Shown: in pieces, positions 1 to 9,200 of the stretch
Layout: every line of letters begins with the position of its first letter
Position numbering within the stretch: the first letter of the stretch is position 1
From: Candidatus Undinarchaeales archaeon
GTDB lineage: Archaea; SpSt-1190; JASMDC01
DNA length: 37,250 nt
Direction of reading: 5' to 3'
Assembly (NCBI GenBank): GCA_030753015.1
Contig: JASMDC010000029.1
Span: 7,002-44,251, forward strand
Notes under the pieces: model-generated
Databases searched by the model: none
Seen by the model: the letters and a program-made list of their open reading frames with translations, nothing else
What the model was told of the DNA's origin: nothing
Made by a program: the position numbers and the translations under genes

Positions 1-1524
1 TACTGGTTCCTCCGGGGGAAGGTCGTGAGCATCCCATCGGTCGAAGCAATGGAGGGTATGCTCTCCTACCGCATCGCCGAGCTCATCGCCAAGGACCTCG
101 AGGAGTCCCGGGAGGACGCTCTGTGGATGGGATTCCCCGAGGTGAGCGTCCGTCTATACGACACGGGCTTGCTCGTGAAGGCCTCGATCGACGCCAAGGG
201 GAGCGAGGACGGCGAGCGGGGTCAGCTCACGAGCGAGCAGGAGGTGCCCCTGCACCTCAAGCCGCTCCGGGACCTTGCGGAGCGCTACGTACGAAACTAT
301 ACCGTCGAGCGCACCATCGAGGCGTCCCTGCTGAACGCCCTCATCCAGGACCCACGCATACCCGCGCCGCCCGGCATGGTCACCAAGAACCTGGGTTGCT
401 CGGAGCAGGAAGCGCTGGCCTACAAGCGCGATATGATCGCACCCATGCGCGAGAACGCAAGAATGGCCGTGGCCCTTGAGCTTCGGCGGTTGGCGGAGAG
501 CGACCTGGTCACGAGGGAAACAGAGTGGTCTATCGAGGCCGACGAACGTGGCCTTGAGTTCTCTCTTCTGGCCAACGAGGGCGTGCAGGCGGAGGGGCAT
601 GACTGGGAGAGCACAAACGTCGTGTACCACGTCCCGGCCCGTATGCCACACTCCGCTCTGGCCGAGGAGGGGATGTGCTCTTCTTATTACACGGTCGCCT
701 ACACCGCGCGGTTCCCGGTTGAGGTCACTATCACCGACCTCTCCAAACCCGGGATGCTGAAGGGCGTGGAGGGCTCGACCGCTACCCGCCCCCTGACGTT
801 CAAGATAATGCTCGGGATACTGGTGGAGCACAACGAACCCGACGCAGTCGACCTCAACATCACCCTGGACGAGAACGTCACCGACCTCTGCACAGGTGCG
901 TGCTCCCTGCGGGTCATCGTGGAGAACTCCAATGCAGGGCACATCTCCTTGGACACGTGCTCGTACGAGTACAGGGGCGAGGTTTTCAGTGCTCCGAACG
1001 TCCCGTGCGGTGTCCACTCCCTGGTCGTGGAGTCAGGGGAGCCCATCGGCCTTGCACGGTATGCCAAGCAGGTGAACATCGTGGGCAATTACACCGAGCA
1101 GATCGCGTTCACGGAACGGAGCACGGTGCTCGGCAAGGTGGTCGTGCGCGAGCGGGTCTACTGCACATCCTCGGGTACGGTGCGAGAGCTGGGTGACCGC
1201 CCCGCGGGGTTCGTCGATGGTGAGCCGCCCATGTACATCAAGGTGGTCATCCGCTCACTGGAAGGTGACGACCTGGAGACGCGATCCACCATAGCTGACG
1301 AGGACGGACGGTTCCTCCTCTCCGGCCTCGATCCGGGGAAGTACCTCGTCCTCGCCCGGAGTTCCCTCGACCTCACCAACATCCCCTCCTACAAGGTCCA
1401 GCCCGCCGCCTTCATCCAGGACGTCATGCCAGGACGGAACGAGATCGAGATAGTGCTCGAACCGCTCCTCATGGAGCTCGTCGATGACACCTATGTGGCT
1501 GTCAGCTCGCGCAAGGAATGCTGA
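1..1524 (+). CDS. Type-B surface protein B0, 5'-truncated by the window edge
   Basis: The reading frame is open from the first base (YWFLRGKVVSIPSVEAM...), so the start lies upstream and the N-terminal membrane segment is missing. It aligns from end to end with the two complete type-B proteins at 4488 and 33843. Shared landmarks are the IPSVEAM motif near the beginning, the LRDLAERYV motif, DLCTGACSL in the middle, and ARYAKQVNIVGNY before the last domain. The last ~115 residues resemble a carboxypeptidase-regulatory/transthyretin-like beta-domain (DGRFLLSGLDPGKYLVLA). The protein ends in ...SSRKEC, with Cys as the last residue, as in its paralogues. By analogy a type-A gene probably lies just upstream. 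Function is unknown; it is inferred to be a membrane-anchored surface protein. The ATG at 25 is internal, not the true start. Confidence 0.85.
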   Translation, partial: YWFLRGKVVSIPSVEAMEGMLSYRIAELIAKDLEESREDALWMGFPEVSVRLYDTGLLVKASIDAKGSEDGERGQLTSEQEVPLHLKPLRDLAERYVRNYTVERTIEASLLNALIQDPRIPAPPGMVTKNLGCSEQEALAYKRDMIAPMRENARMAVALELRRLAESDLVTRETEWSIEADERGLEFSLLANEGVQAEGHDWESTNVVYHVPARMPHSALAEEGMCSSYYTVAYTARFPVEVTITDLSKPGMLKGVEGSTATRPLTFKIMLGILVEHNEPDAVDLNITLDENVTDLCTGACSLRVIVENSNAGHISLDTCSYEYRGEVFSAPNVPCGVHSLVVESGEPIGLARYAKQVNIVGNYTEQIAFTERSTVLGKVVVRERVYCTSSGTVRELGDRPAGFVDGEPPMYIKVVIRSLEGDDLETRSTIADEDGRFLLSGLDPGKYLVLARSSLDLTNIPSYKVQPAAFIQDVMPGRNEIEIVLEPLLMELVDDTYVAVSSRKEC

Positions 1525-1761
1525 CCCCCCGGAGGACGCCCACCCAGCGATACGTTGAACGGAATGATATTCTTCAGAGTTAGGTCAAAATAAGGACAAA
1601 TAGGCCGCAAGAACGTGTGTGGAACAACAGGCAACAATCGGCACAGGGTGGGTACCACGCCCAACGATTCGATGACAGGACCGCAACAACGCCCTAACAA
1701 CGCATATATATAGTTGCAGCCTACAAGTATGAGTGAGCTTATGCTCTAGAGTGGTCCCCTG
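1525..1761 (+). promoter_or_regulatory. Intergenic region with TATA box for the A1-B1-C1-C2-C3 unit
   Basis: This 237-bp gap is clearly richer in A/T than the genes around it. A TATA-like run (CATATATATAG) lies at 1703-1713. An archaeal TATA box centred at ~1708 predicts transcription starting near 1735, giving a leader of about 27 nt before the ATG at 1762. No convincing Shine-Dalgarno sequence precedes that ATG. The rest of the gap shows no gene; one 13-codon ORF there runs through the TATA box itself and was discarded. Confidence 0.6.
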
Positions 1762-4488
1762 ATGGGAAAGGTACGGTTGTTCACGGTTCTGATTGCAGTA
1801 TGTCTTGCGTTCCTGCCCTTAGCGGTAGGAGCAGCGAGTGCAGGTATCGAGGAGGTGGCCGACGTCTCGACATTAGCCCTGATACGTGGTAAGGTGACAT
1901 TTCATATGCCATCGGGCGCCGCCCCGCCACGTGATACCCTCGATGCAGTTTGTCGTCGGCTCACTGACGCGGTCTCTTGCATCCCGAGCGTCGTCGACTC
2001 GCCCGCGGGCTCTGATGTGAGCTTCAACGTCGACCTCCCTCATGATTTATCCATCATCTCCGCCGAGGGAGAGGGTCCGTCGCGTCTCGTTCTCCTCTCC
2101 AAGCTCCGTCCGGTCCAGTTCGCTCTCGGTGCCGGGTTCGGTGACATGACACGGGCCCTGAGCATCCGCTACCCGACCCATACCACTGTCGTGGAAGAGG
2201 TCAGGGACACCGAGATCACTGCGACCATCCCACTGGACATATCCGCTGCACGGGACCTCCCCCTCGCGGATCCAGGCCCCGTTTCCGTGGGCGAGGTGTT
2301 CAGCGTGCCAGCACCTGGGGGCGATATGTGCATCTTCGCCATCCTCGAGGGCTCGAGCGTCGCCGAGTCGCGCCTCGCGCCCGGCTGTCGCGATGCCGTG
2401 CTCTCCACCGCCGGGCTGAGCGCTGGTAGCTCGTACAAGCTTCTCGTCGTGTCTGTGGACGTCGGTGGCATCCGTGCCACTACCAAGGACCTGTTCCTCG
2501 AGAGCGTGGACAATCCGCTGGCCATGACGCTAGACCGTGACACAGTGGTCATGGGCGACCCCTTCACCATCGAGCTCGGCCTCACGTCAGAGTCGTGCAC
2601 GGTCACCCTCACAGATCCGTCAGGGGTCGTGGCCGACCGGCTAGAGCTCAGCGACTGCGACCGGATTCCCGTTGGGACCTCCTCCGGGCTGGCCCCCGGG
2701 AGGTATATAGTCAGGGTGGAGGCAAAGACCGGTGGCAAGGTCAGCACCGCAGCGCGAACCATCGAGGTACGCTCCGGCGGGATGGACGCCACTTCCATGA
2801 AGGTCGAGAAGCGTTCCTATCTTCCGGGCGAGACGGCGAGCATCCACGTGGACACCCCCGGCGACTACTGCTACACAGGCGTGTACAACATGGACAACAT
2901 CAAGGTCGGCGAGGACGCTTCCTTCGGGTGTGGTTCGTACGAGATGAAGCTCGACGAGGCCCTGCCTGCCGGCAAGTACCTCATAAAGACCGAGGTGTTC
3001 GACCGGGGCACACTCAAGGCCGTCGCCTCCACGTCCATCGAGGTCGAGGCGTGGGAGCCCCGCATGCGGACCACACAGGCCGAACTGTGCACACACGGGT
3101 TCATTGCTGTTGACGATCATAGGATCCAGTGCATCTCCGAGAGCGATACGTGTATACCCTCGTCCATCTCGGCTCCCTTCTGCGTGTGCTTTATCGAGGG
3201 CGATGCTCGGTCCGTGTGCGAGTACGGCGATTCCTGCACGTCCCAAGGATGCAAGCCACCAGTGGTCGCGAGCCCGTTCACAATCGTCCACGAGCTGAGC
3301 GGTCGATGTCTCGCGAGGCGTGGCGCCGATACGCTCACCTGTCTGGAGATCGGCGAGATCTGCGGCGACGAGTGTGTATGCCTCTCCGGCGACGGTTCGC
3401 CCATCTCCGCCTGCACGGACGGTCAGGCGTGCCAACCCGAGGGCTGCCGGACCGCCAACCTGGAGTTCAAGGTAGAGTCCCGTTCCGCCGACCATGTCCG
3501 GACCGACATCCTCCGGGGAGGCCTAACCGTGACCTGGGAGGGCACCGTCGACTTCGAGGGGCGTCGCCTCGAGACAGGTCCGCTCGCAGGGAAGGCGTTC
3601 ATCGGGCAGCTGGAGGCCGAGGCGTTCGATGCCTCGTTCGACAGGAATAAATGGGCCGTGAAGGCCGTGTTCAAGGGCGAGCTGGGGCCCGGTGTCCACG
3701 AGCTCTACCTCATGACCGAGCACGGTGGCTACACCCACGTGATCCGCAGGCCGTTCGAGGTCTGGTACCCGGTCGATGCGGGCGACCTCGAGGTCTCTCT
3801 AGAGCGCGTGACACCGCGCCAACTCTCCAGCAAGGAGATGGAGACGGGCACGACCATCGAGCTGGGAGCGCGCATCCGCGACGCCCGGGGGACCGATCTC
3901 GTCTACCTCCCCCAGGACGCATTCACGCTCAAGGCCGGCGGCGTGACCGCCGACTCCGTGGGCGCCGAGTACAGCCCGGTGTCGGGCATCTGGACCATCG
4001 TGGGCGACCTGTACGGGCGCTCGACGGGAGAGGACTCCGTCTCCCTCACCGCGGACTACCTGGGACGCCGGGGTTCGATAAAGGATACAATCTCAGTAGT
4101 GGAACGTATCCCGCTTGCGGTCCGCATCCTCAAGGTGGACCCGGGCACTCGTGACAAACCGCTCTTCTACATGCTCACCACCCTCGGCTTCGACCTGGAC
4201 GTCTTCCTCCACATCCGGGGCGCAGACCGCGTGGACAAGGAGAGCTTTGACATCCGTATGGGCGGCCATCGGGTCAAACCCGAGGACATCTCCTATATCG
4301 TCAGTTCGCTGGAGGGGACGCGCGTGCACATCACACGCGTGCGCCTCTGCCCGCCGGAGAAGCCCAATACGCTCGTCCCCTTGGTGGTGGGCGTGACCGT
4401 CGGTGGCAAGGCAGCCCAGGACACCACCACTGTCCTCATCAAGCGTAATCCGGGTAACTGGGACAACGTCGCGGAGGCGAGGTGCTGA
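1762..4488 (+). CDS. Type-A secreted cysteine-rich surface protein A1 (908 aa)
   Basis: The first ~25 residues are a Sec-type signal (MGKVRLFTV, hydrophobic core, cleavage near VGAASA). Residues ~30-340 are beta-rich, with IRYPTHTTVVEEV conserved in paralogue A2. Residues ~345-435 resemble a macroglobulin/Ig-like sandwich (SYLPGETASIHV, LPAGKYLIKTEV). Residues 443-497 and 516-562 are two tandem eight-Cys repeats. Beta-type domains follow to the end (...NVAEARC, terminal Cys). The paralogue at 31042 matches throughout. The ATG at 1762 was chosen because a signal peptide starts immediately and a stop blocks the upstream ATG at 1741. The stop shares a base with the start of B1, so A1 and B1 are translationally coupled. 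It is inferred to be an exported partner of type-B proteins; no enzyme motif was recognised. Confidence 0.85.
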   Translation: MGKVRLFTVLIAVCLAFLPLAVGAASAGIEEVADVSTLALIRGKVTFHMPSGAAPPRDTLDAVCRRLTDAVSCIPSVVDSPAGSDVSFNVDLPHDLSIISAEGEGPSRLVLLSKLRPVQFALGAGFGDMTRALSIRYPTHTTVVEEVRDTEITATIPLDISAARDLPLADPGPVSVGEVFSVPAPGGDMCIFAILEGSSVAESRLAPGCRDAVLSTAGLSAGSSYKLLVVSVDVGGIRATTKDLFLESVDNPLAMTLDRDTVVMGDPFTIELGLTSESCTVTLTDPSGVVADRLELSDCDRIPVGTSSGLAPGRYIVRVEAKTGGKVSTAARTIEVRSGGMDATSMKVEKRSYLPGETASIHVDTPGDYCYTGVYNMDNIKVGEDASFGCGSYEMKLDEALPAGKYLIKTEVFDRGTLKAVASTSIEVEAWEPRMRTTQAELCTHGFIAVDDHRIQCISESDTCIPSSISAPFCVCFIEGDARSVCEYGDSCTSQGCKPPVVASPFTIVHELSGRCLARRGADTLTCLEIGEICGDECVCLSGDGSPISACTDGQACQPEGCRTANLEFKVESRSADHVRTDILRGGLTVTWEGTVDFEGRRLETGPLAGKAFIGQLEAEAFDASFDRNKWAVKAVFKGELGPGVHELYLMTEHGGYTHVIRRPFEVWYPVDAGDLEVSLERVTPRQLSSKEMETGTTIELGARIRDARGTDLVYLPQDAFTLKAGGVTADSVGAEYSPVSGIWTIVGDLYGRSTGEDSVSLTADYLGRRGSIKDTISVVERIPLAVRILKVDPGTRDKPLFYMLTTLGFDLDVFLHIRGADRVDKESFDIRMGGHRVKPEDISYIVSSLEGTRVHITRVRLCPPEKPNTLVPLVVGVTVGGKAAQDTTTVLIKRNPGNWDNVAEARC
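3088..3447 (+). other. Tandem eight-cysteine repeats in A1
   Basis: Two units lie in series (3088-3252 and 3307-3447). The first has spacing C-x13-C-x6-C-x9-C-x-C-x9-C-x5-C-x4-C. The second has C-x10-C-x6-C-x3-C-x-C-x10-C-x5-C-x4-C. Paralogue A2 has the same two units with almost identical spacing. The even number of cysteines and the strict spacing suggest four disulfides per unit in an extracellular protein. I do not recognise the fold. Confidence 0.75.
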
Positions 4489-4490
4489 TG
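4473..4490 (+). promoter_or_regulatory. Ribosome binding site and coupled stop/start of A1-B1
   Basis: GGAGG at 4473-4477 and GAGGTG at 4479-4484 lie inside the end of A1. The A1 stop TGA (4486-4488) shares its last base with the ATG of B1 (4488-4490). This supports ATG 4488 over the in-frame GTG at 4482, and it implies translational coupling. Confidence 0.7.
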
Positions 4491-6290
4491 GCGTGTCGAC
4501 AGCGAGGCCAGTTGTCGATGATGGCGCTCATGGCCATCTCTCTGGTGATCATCGTTATCGTCGGGGGCTATCTCTATCAGGGCCGTACCGAGCGCGAGAT
4601 CAGGGTGGGACGTATCGCCTCCGAGTCGACCCGCGAGCTCCTCATCAAGCTCGAGCAGCAGGTGGACTCCTTCCTCACCGATTCCATGTACGAGACGGCG
4701 TACGAGATGGCAACACACGGAGGTTTCATCGCCGAGAACGTGCCCGAGCCGAACCATTACGGCGTGCCGTACCTGTTCTATCGCGGAAAGATCGTCAACG
4801 TACCGTCGGTGGAGGTCATGGAACAGATGTACGCCGATGAGGTTAAGCGGCGCTTGGAGACCAAGATCGCCGAGGTCCGACGCGAACTGGAGGGGCGGGT
4901 CATGCTCGCCGTTCCCGAGGTACAGATCACGATCATCGACGATGCCATCATGGCCAAGATGGAGCTGCCCGTCGAGGTGCAGGGCGAGGCCCAGGCCCGC
5001 TCGCGCATCCCTGTCTCCACAACGGTACCCCTGCGTATCAAGCGCCTGCGGGACATGGCCGAGCGGTACGTCCACGACTATGCCACCGTGCGCCGCATGG
5101 AGACGAGCATCCTCCATGGCATCACCAACGACGACCGTATCTCCAATCCTCCCGGCGGTGTCACCCGGACCATCCCCTGCGAGGGGAAGACCATCTTCCG
5201 TACCAAGAAGGAACTGGTCACGCCCTTCAGGGAGAACACACAGCTCTCAGTGTCCTTGGAGCTCAAGCGCGTGCGCGAGAACAAGGATCTGACCGCCGAC
5301 CATATCGAGTGGGACGTGGACCTCAATCCCCGCGAGATCGATTTTAGCTTCCTCGCGAACGAGGATGAGGGGGACTTCAAGAGCACGGACGTCATCTACT
5401 TCGTTCCCATCCCCTTCGCCATGTTCGACCTGCGCGACGGGCTGTGCTTCTCAAAGTACTTCGTCCACTATGACGTCAATTTCCCCGTGCGCTACACCAT
5501 CCGTGACATCATGCCCACGGCCCAGGTCATCGGGAGCGAGACCAAGCTCGAAGTGCGCCCCCTGGAGTTCCAGTTCTACATGATGCCGCTGCTCGAGGGC
5601 GAGGACGCTTTCGCCGTCGATCCGACCGTCAAGGCGTCCCAGACGATGGACGACATGTGTCAGGGCTCCTGCTCGATCGACCTCACCATCACCAACTCCG
5701 ACGCGGGGACCGTGTGGCTCGACTCCTGCAAGTACCGCTACTCCGGTGGCCGCATCTCCCGAGAGGGGGTAGTGTGCAAGCTGCATACCATGGTAATAGA
5801 GCCAGATGCCCAGTTCAACCTTGCCAAGCATGTGGCCCAGGTGAACATCGTCGGCGCCTACCGCGAGATGATCACGCTCAAACCCTTCGCCACCATTTCT
5901 GGCACCATCGGCGAGAACCAGCGGGTGTACTGCACACGGACGCGCTCGGTGCTGGAGCGGGGTACAGAGCCGCTGGGCTCGATGGAGGGAGGTGCCGGCG
6001 GGTCCGTCGAGGTCATCTTCCAGCCCCTCTCCCCGCGCATCGAGCGCAGGCGTGCCGTGGCGGACGAGAAAGGGGAGTACCTGCTCTCCTTCATCGTCCC
6101 AGGCCGCTACCTCGTCATGGCCTTCCCCTCGCGCGACGATTCGGGGATGCCCTATGGTACGGTGGAATCGAAGGGGATGATCTATGAAGTAAAGGAGGGA
6201 AAGAACACACTCGACATTACACTGGAGCCGTTGGGCGTCCAGAAAGTGGGAAACGACTACGTGCGAGTATCGGCAACGGAGGACTGTTAA
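4488..6290 (+). CDS. Type-B membrane-anchored surface protein B1 (600 aa)
   Basis: The N-terminus has a short basic stretch, then RGQLSMMAL and a ~20-residue hydrophobic segment ending GGYLYQGR. This resembles archaeal class III (pilin-type) signals with a Q-x-S motif at the cleavage site, although the usual Glu is missing. An ectodomain follows: a helical segment (residues ~40-90), NVPSVEVMEQM, LRDMAERYVHDYATV, a beta-rich centre with conserved Cys (CQGSCSIDLTITN, LDSCKYRYSGG), then AKHVAQVNIVGAY. The last ~115 residues form a carboxypeptidase-regulatory/transthyretin-like domain (GEYLLSFIVPGRYLVMA). The protein ends ...ATEDC. B0 and B2 are full paralogues, and a B-like module is embedded in C3. 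It is inferred to be anchored in the membrane with the ectodomain outside and to pair with A1. A non-pilin single-pass anchor is equally possible. Confidence 0.85.
   Translation: MACRQRGQLSMMALMAISLVIIVIVGGYLYQGRTEREIRVGRIASESTRELLIKLEQQVDSFLTDSMYETAYEMATHGGFIAENVPEPNHYGVPYLFYRGKIVNVPSVEVMEQMYADEVKRRLETKIAEVRRELEGRVMLAVPEVQITIIDDAIMAKMELPVEVQGEAQARSRIPVSTTVPLRIKRLRDMAERYVHDYATVRRMETSILHGITNDDRISNPPGGVTRTIPCEGKTIFRTKKELVTPFRENTQLSVSLELKRVRENKDLTADHIEWDVDLNPREIDFSFLANEDEGDFKSTDVIYFVPIPFAMFDLRDGLCFSKYFVHYDVNFPVRYTIRDIMPTAQVIGSETKLEVRPLEFQFYMMPLLEGEDAFAVDPTVKASQTMDDMCQGSCSIDLTITNSDAGTVWLDSCKYRYSGGRISREGVVCKLHTMVIEPDAQFNLAKHVAQVNIVGAYREMITLKPFATISGTIGENQRVYCTRTRSVLERGTEPLGSMEGGAGGSVEVIFQPLSPRIERRRAVADEKGEYLLSFIVPGRYLVMAFPSRDDSGMPYGTVESKGMIYEVKEGKNTLDITLEPLGVQKVGNDYVRVSATEDC
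6278..6283 (+). promoter_or_regulatory. Shine-Dalgarno sequence of C1
   Basis: GGAGGA lies 8 nt before the ATG at 6292 and inside the last codons of B1. It fixes the C1 start, which directly precedes a signal peptide. Only one base separates the B1 stop from this ATG. Confidence 0.75.
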
Positions 6291-6291
6291 C

Positions 6292-9200
6292 ATGGTACGG
6301 GATACCGTCCTTGCCGTCATCCTCGCCGCCGCTCTTATGACGGTGACGGGCCTGGGGGCCACACAATGTATCAACAAGGAGTATGCGCCGCCGTGCGAGG
6401 GCATCGATTGCGATGCTCCCGGCTGGAGGCTGCCTACCGTCGGGTTCGACGATGACGGCGCCACCACCATCTCGACCGGTACCGTGACCGCGAACGTCGG
6501 GCCGGACCAGGTGATGCGCGGACTTGTCATCGATGGCGGGGAGGTGAAGGTGGACATCGGTCAGGAGGGGGTCGACCACGTCATGCTCGTCACCGATACA
6601 GGGAACCGCATCAAGGTGGCCCGGGACGGTAGCGTGGACATAGAGGACGGCTCCTACACTCTCACCGACGGTACGCCCATCCAGGTCATCGGCGGCCGTA
6701 TGCGGCTCACCGAGCCACAGGTATTCTCGTCGGGGAACGTGGACGTCACCATCGACAATGAGGGAGTCGAATGGATCACCATGAGGACCGACGAGGGCAA
6801 TCAGATCACCGTGATGGCTGACGGTGATACAACCTTCGACGACGGTAACTATCGGCTCCTGGATGGCACCGAGGTGCGTATCGAGGGAGGATCGGTCCAG
6901 CTCCCCTCCTCCATGGAGTACGGCAGCGAGGACGGGACTGTCTCGGTCTCGGTGGGTAACAACGGCCTGGACGGATTCGTCATCATCCCCCCGAGCGGCG
7001 GGAGCATCCGCATCGACGACGACGGTGACCTCAGGGCCGATGACGGCGTGTACACGATCGACGGCCGGACGGTCCGTTCCGTGGACGGTAGACTGCCCTC
7101 GGGCACCATCTCGCTCGGTCCCGGCGCATCATTCGACCTCGACTATGACGTGGCTGACCGGTTCTCCGGTCGGTTCGACGGTCCGGCAGGTGCCATCACG
7201 TTCCAGGACGGGAGACCTTCAGGTCGCCTTGACCTCAGGCGCGATGGACGGGAGTTCACATTGGACCTTGACAGGGGCGACGGCGCCTTTAACTTCGCTG
7301 GTCCCGATGGGGACGCGGCCACATCCTTCGACCGCCGTGGTGTCGTGGGCGCGACCATTGACATGGGCGGAGGTGCACAGATCACCATGGGTCAGGGTCC
7401 TTTCGGTGGGAACATGGCCATCGACATGAACCTCGATGGACAGCACATCACATTCGATCCCCAGCACGGTCCAAGCGGCAAGATCGCGGCGAACAAGGAC
7501 GGGGCAAACTACGCCATCAACCTCGACCAGGGCGCCGGCCATGTGAGTCTTGCGGATGGTACGTTCGACATGTCCTTCGATCCCCAGCGGGGCATGATCG
7601 ACGGCTCCATCCGTGTGAACGAGAACGGTGTCAACGCCGATATCGACCTTACCGGCGCAGGTCCCCGCGGTCGCATCGACTTCGGGGACGGCGGAGGTAT
7701 CACTTTCGGCCCCAACGGCTTCGACGGGGGATTCTCCACCGGCGACGGCGATAACAAGATCGACTTCGACTTCGGACCCGGGGGCATCGGTGTCAAGGGG
7801 ATGGCAGACGGGAACAAGTTCGACTTCGGTCTCGGCCCCAACGGCTTCGACGGGGGCATGAACCTCGGAGGGGACAAGGGCGGAGGCGGGAAAGGGTTCG
7901 ACATCGGCCAGCTCGGCAAGGTGCTCGGCTCCTTCCCCATGCAGGGCGGCGGACGTGCGTCCTTCACGCCCCAGGGGACCGCGCTCCAGTACGGCCCCTC
8001 CACGGTGAAGCTGGACAACGGTGCCATCTCCACCGAGACGACGAAGCCCGAGACGGGCGCCGGCCAGGATGCAGGCCAGGAGGATAGCGGTGAGAAGGGC
8101 ATGAACGTCTGCACGCCCAGGCTGCTCTCCCGACCCCAGACCGCTGGCGGAGGAGGCCCGCCCATGGACCCCTCGCTCACCGACTGCGATCCCAAGCGGA
8201 CCGCCGTGAACCAGCGGGAGCACGTCGACAAGCTCGTCAACGACTTCAACCGCGCCAATGAGTACTACTCCACCATGCTCGCGAATCTCGAGACCATTCG
8301 GAAGGGATTCGAGCAGTGGTGCCAGAACTGCCAGAAGGCCACACAGGAGTTCATACAGAAGCGGTACATGCCCTGCGGCGGGAAGCTCGCTATGAATCCC
8401 ACTCCGGCCAAGGTAGCCGCCGATCCTACCTTCGGCCCCGAGATCTGCGGCGAGTCGGTGAAGACACTGTGCGCGCCCGACAACAAGGAGACAGCGGAAT
8501 GCACTGCCAACACCAAACCCTTGGACAACGCCAAGGCCTGCCCCCTGTGTCTGACGGTGAACTGCGTGTTCGGGGACAAGTGCGAGATCGGCTTCCCGAA
8601 CAACAAGGGCGCCGGGAAGGAGCAGCAGCCGAAGGAGGACGAGGCTGGCTCCGGTGGCGAGAAGGGCAGCGAGGAGGACGAGAAGGCCAAATCGGAGGCA
8701 TGCGGTGCCCAGAGCGGTGAGCAGCCTCCTAGCGGACAGCAGCCCCCTGGCGGTGCCCAGCCCCCCGGTGGTCAGCAGCCTCCGGGTGGTCAGCAGCCCC
8801 CTGGCGGTAAACAGCCCGGCGGTGGCGGTCTGCCCTTCGACCCGAGCGGCATGTTCAAGCCCAAAGAGGACGAGAAGGATGAGCCCGAACCGACTCCCCA
8901 GCCTACACCCGAACCTGAGACCGATGAGCCCCTGGACGAGGTCCCACCCGAGGAGGCACCTCTCGAGGGACAGTCGGAGAACACAGAGTCGTCGTGCACC
9001 TGCGAGGGTACCTACGAGCCGGTGTGCGGTACCGACGGACGCACCTACATCAACCGGTGCATCGCCGGATGCTTCAAGGTGGAGGTGGCCCATGACGCCG
9101 CCTGTGACGAGTGGTGTGAGACCGATGCGGACTGCATCCCCGAGCGCTGCTGTGCTACCGAGACCAAGTGCGTGTGCGTCAACAACCGATGCCAGCGCGG

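Noticed and set aside
1672..1713. 13-codon frame ahead of A1
   Set aside because: Its last codons are the TATA box itself, and it has no ribosome binding site or paralogue.
6355..6375. Lipoprotein cleavage site at the first Cys of the C proteins
   Set aside because: The residues before the Cys (ATQC, LTQC, IRQC) do not match a lipobox, which needs a small residue directly before the Cys. The Cys is part of a conserved C-x-N motif of the mature protein.
7219..9093. Very long minus-strand open frame (624 codons) opposite C1
   Set aside because: It is a shadow of the GC-rich C1 coding strand. It has a low-complexity Leu/Gly/Arg composition and no domains, while the plus strand encodes a conserved paralogous protein. 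Other long antisense frames in the window (for example 154-1017, 15003-16094, 22807-24039, 32557-33798) are dismissed for the same reason.
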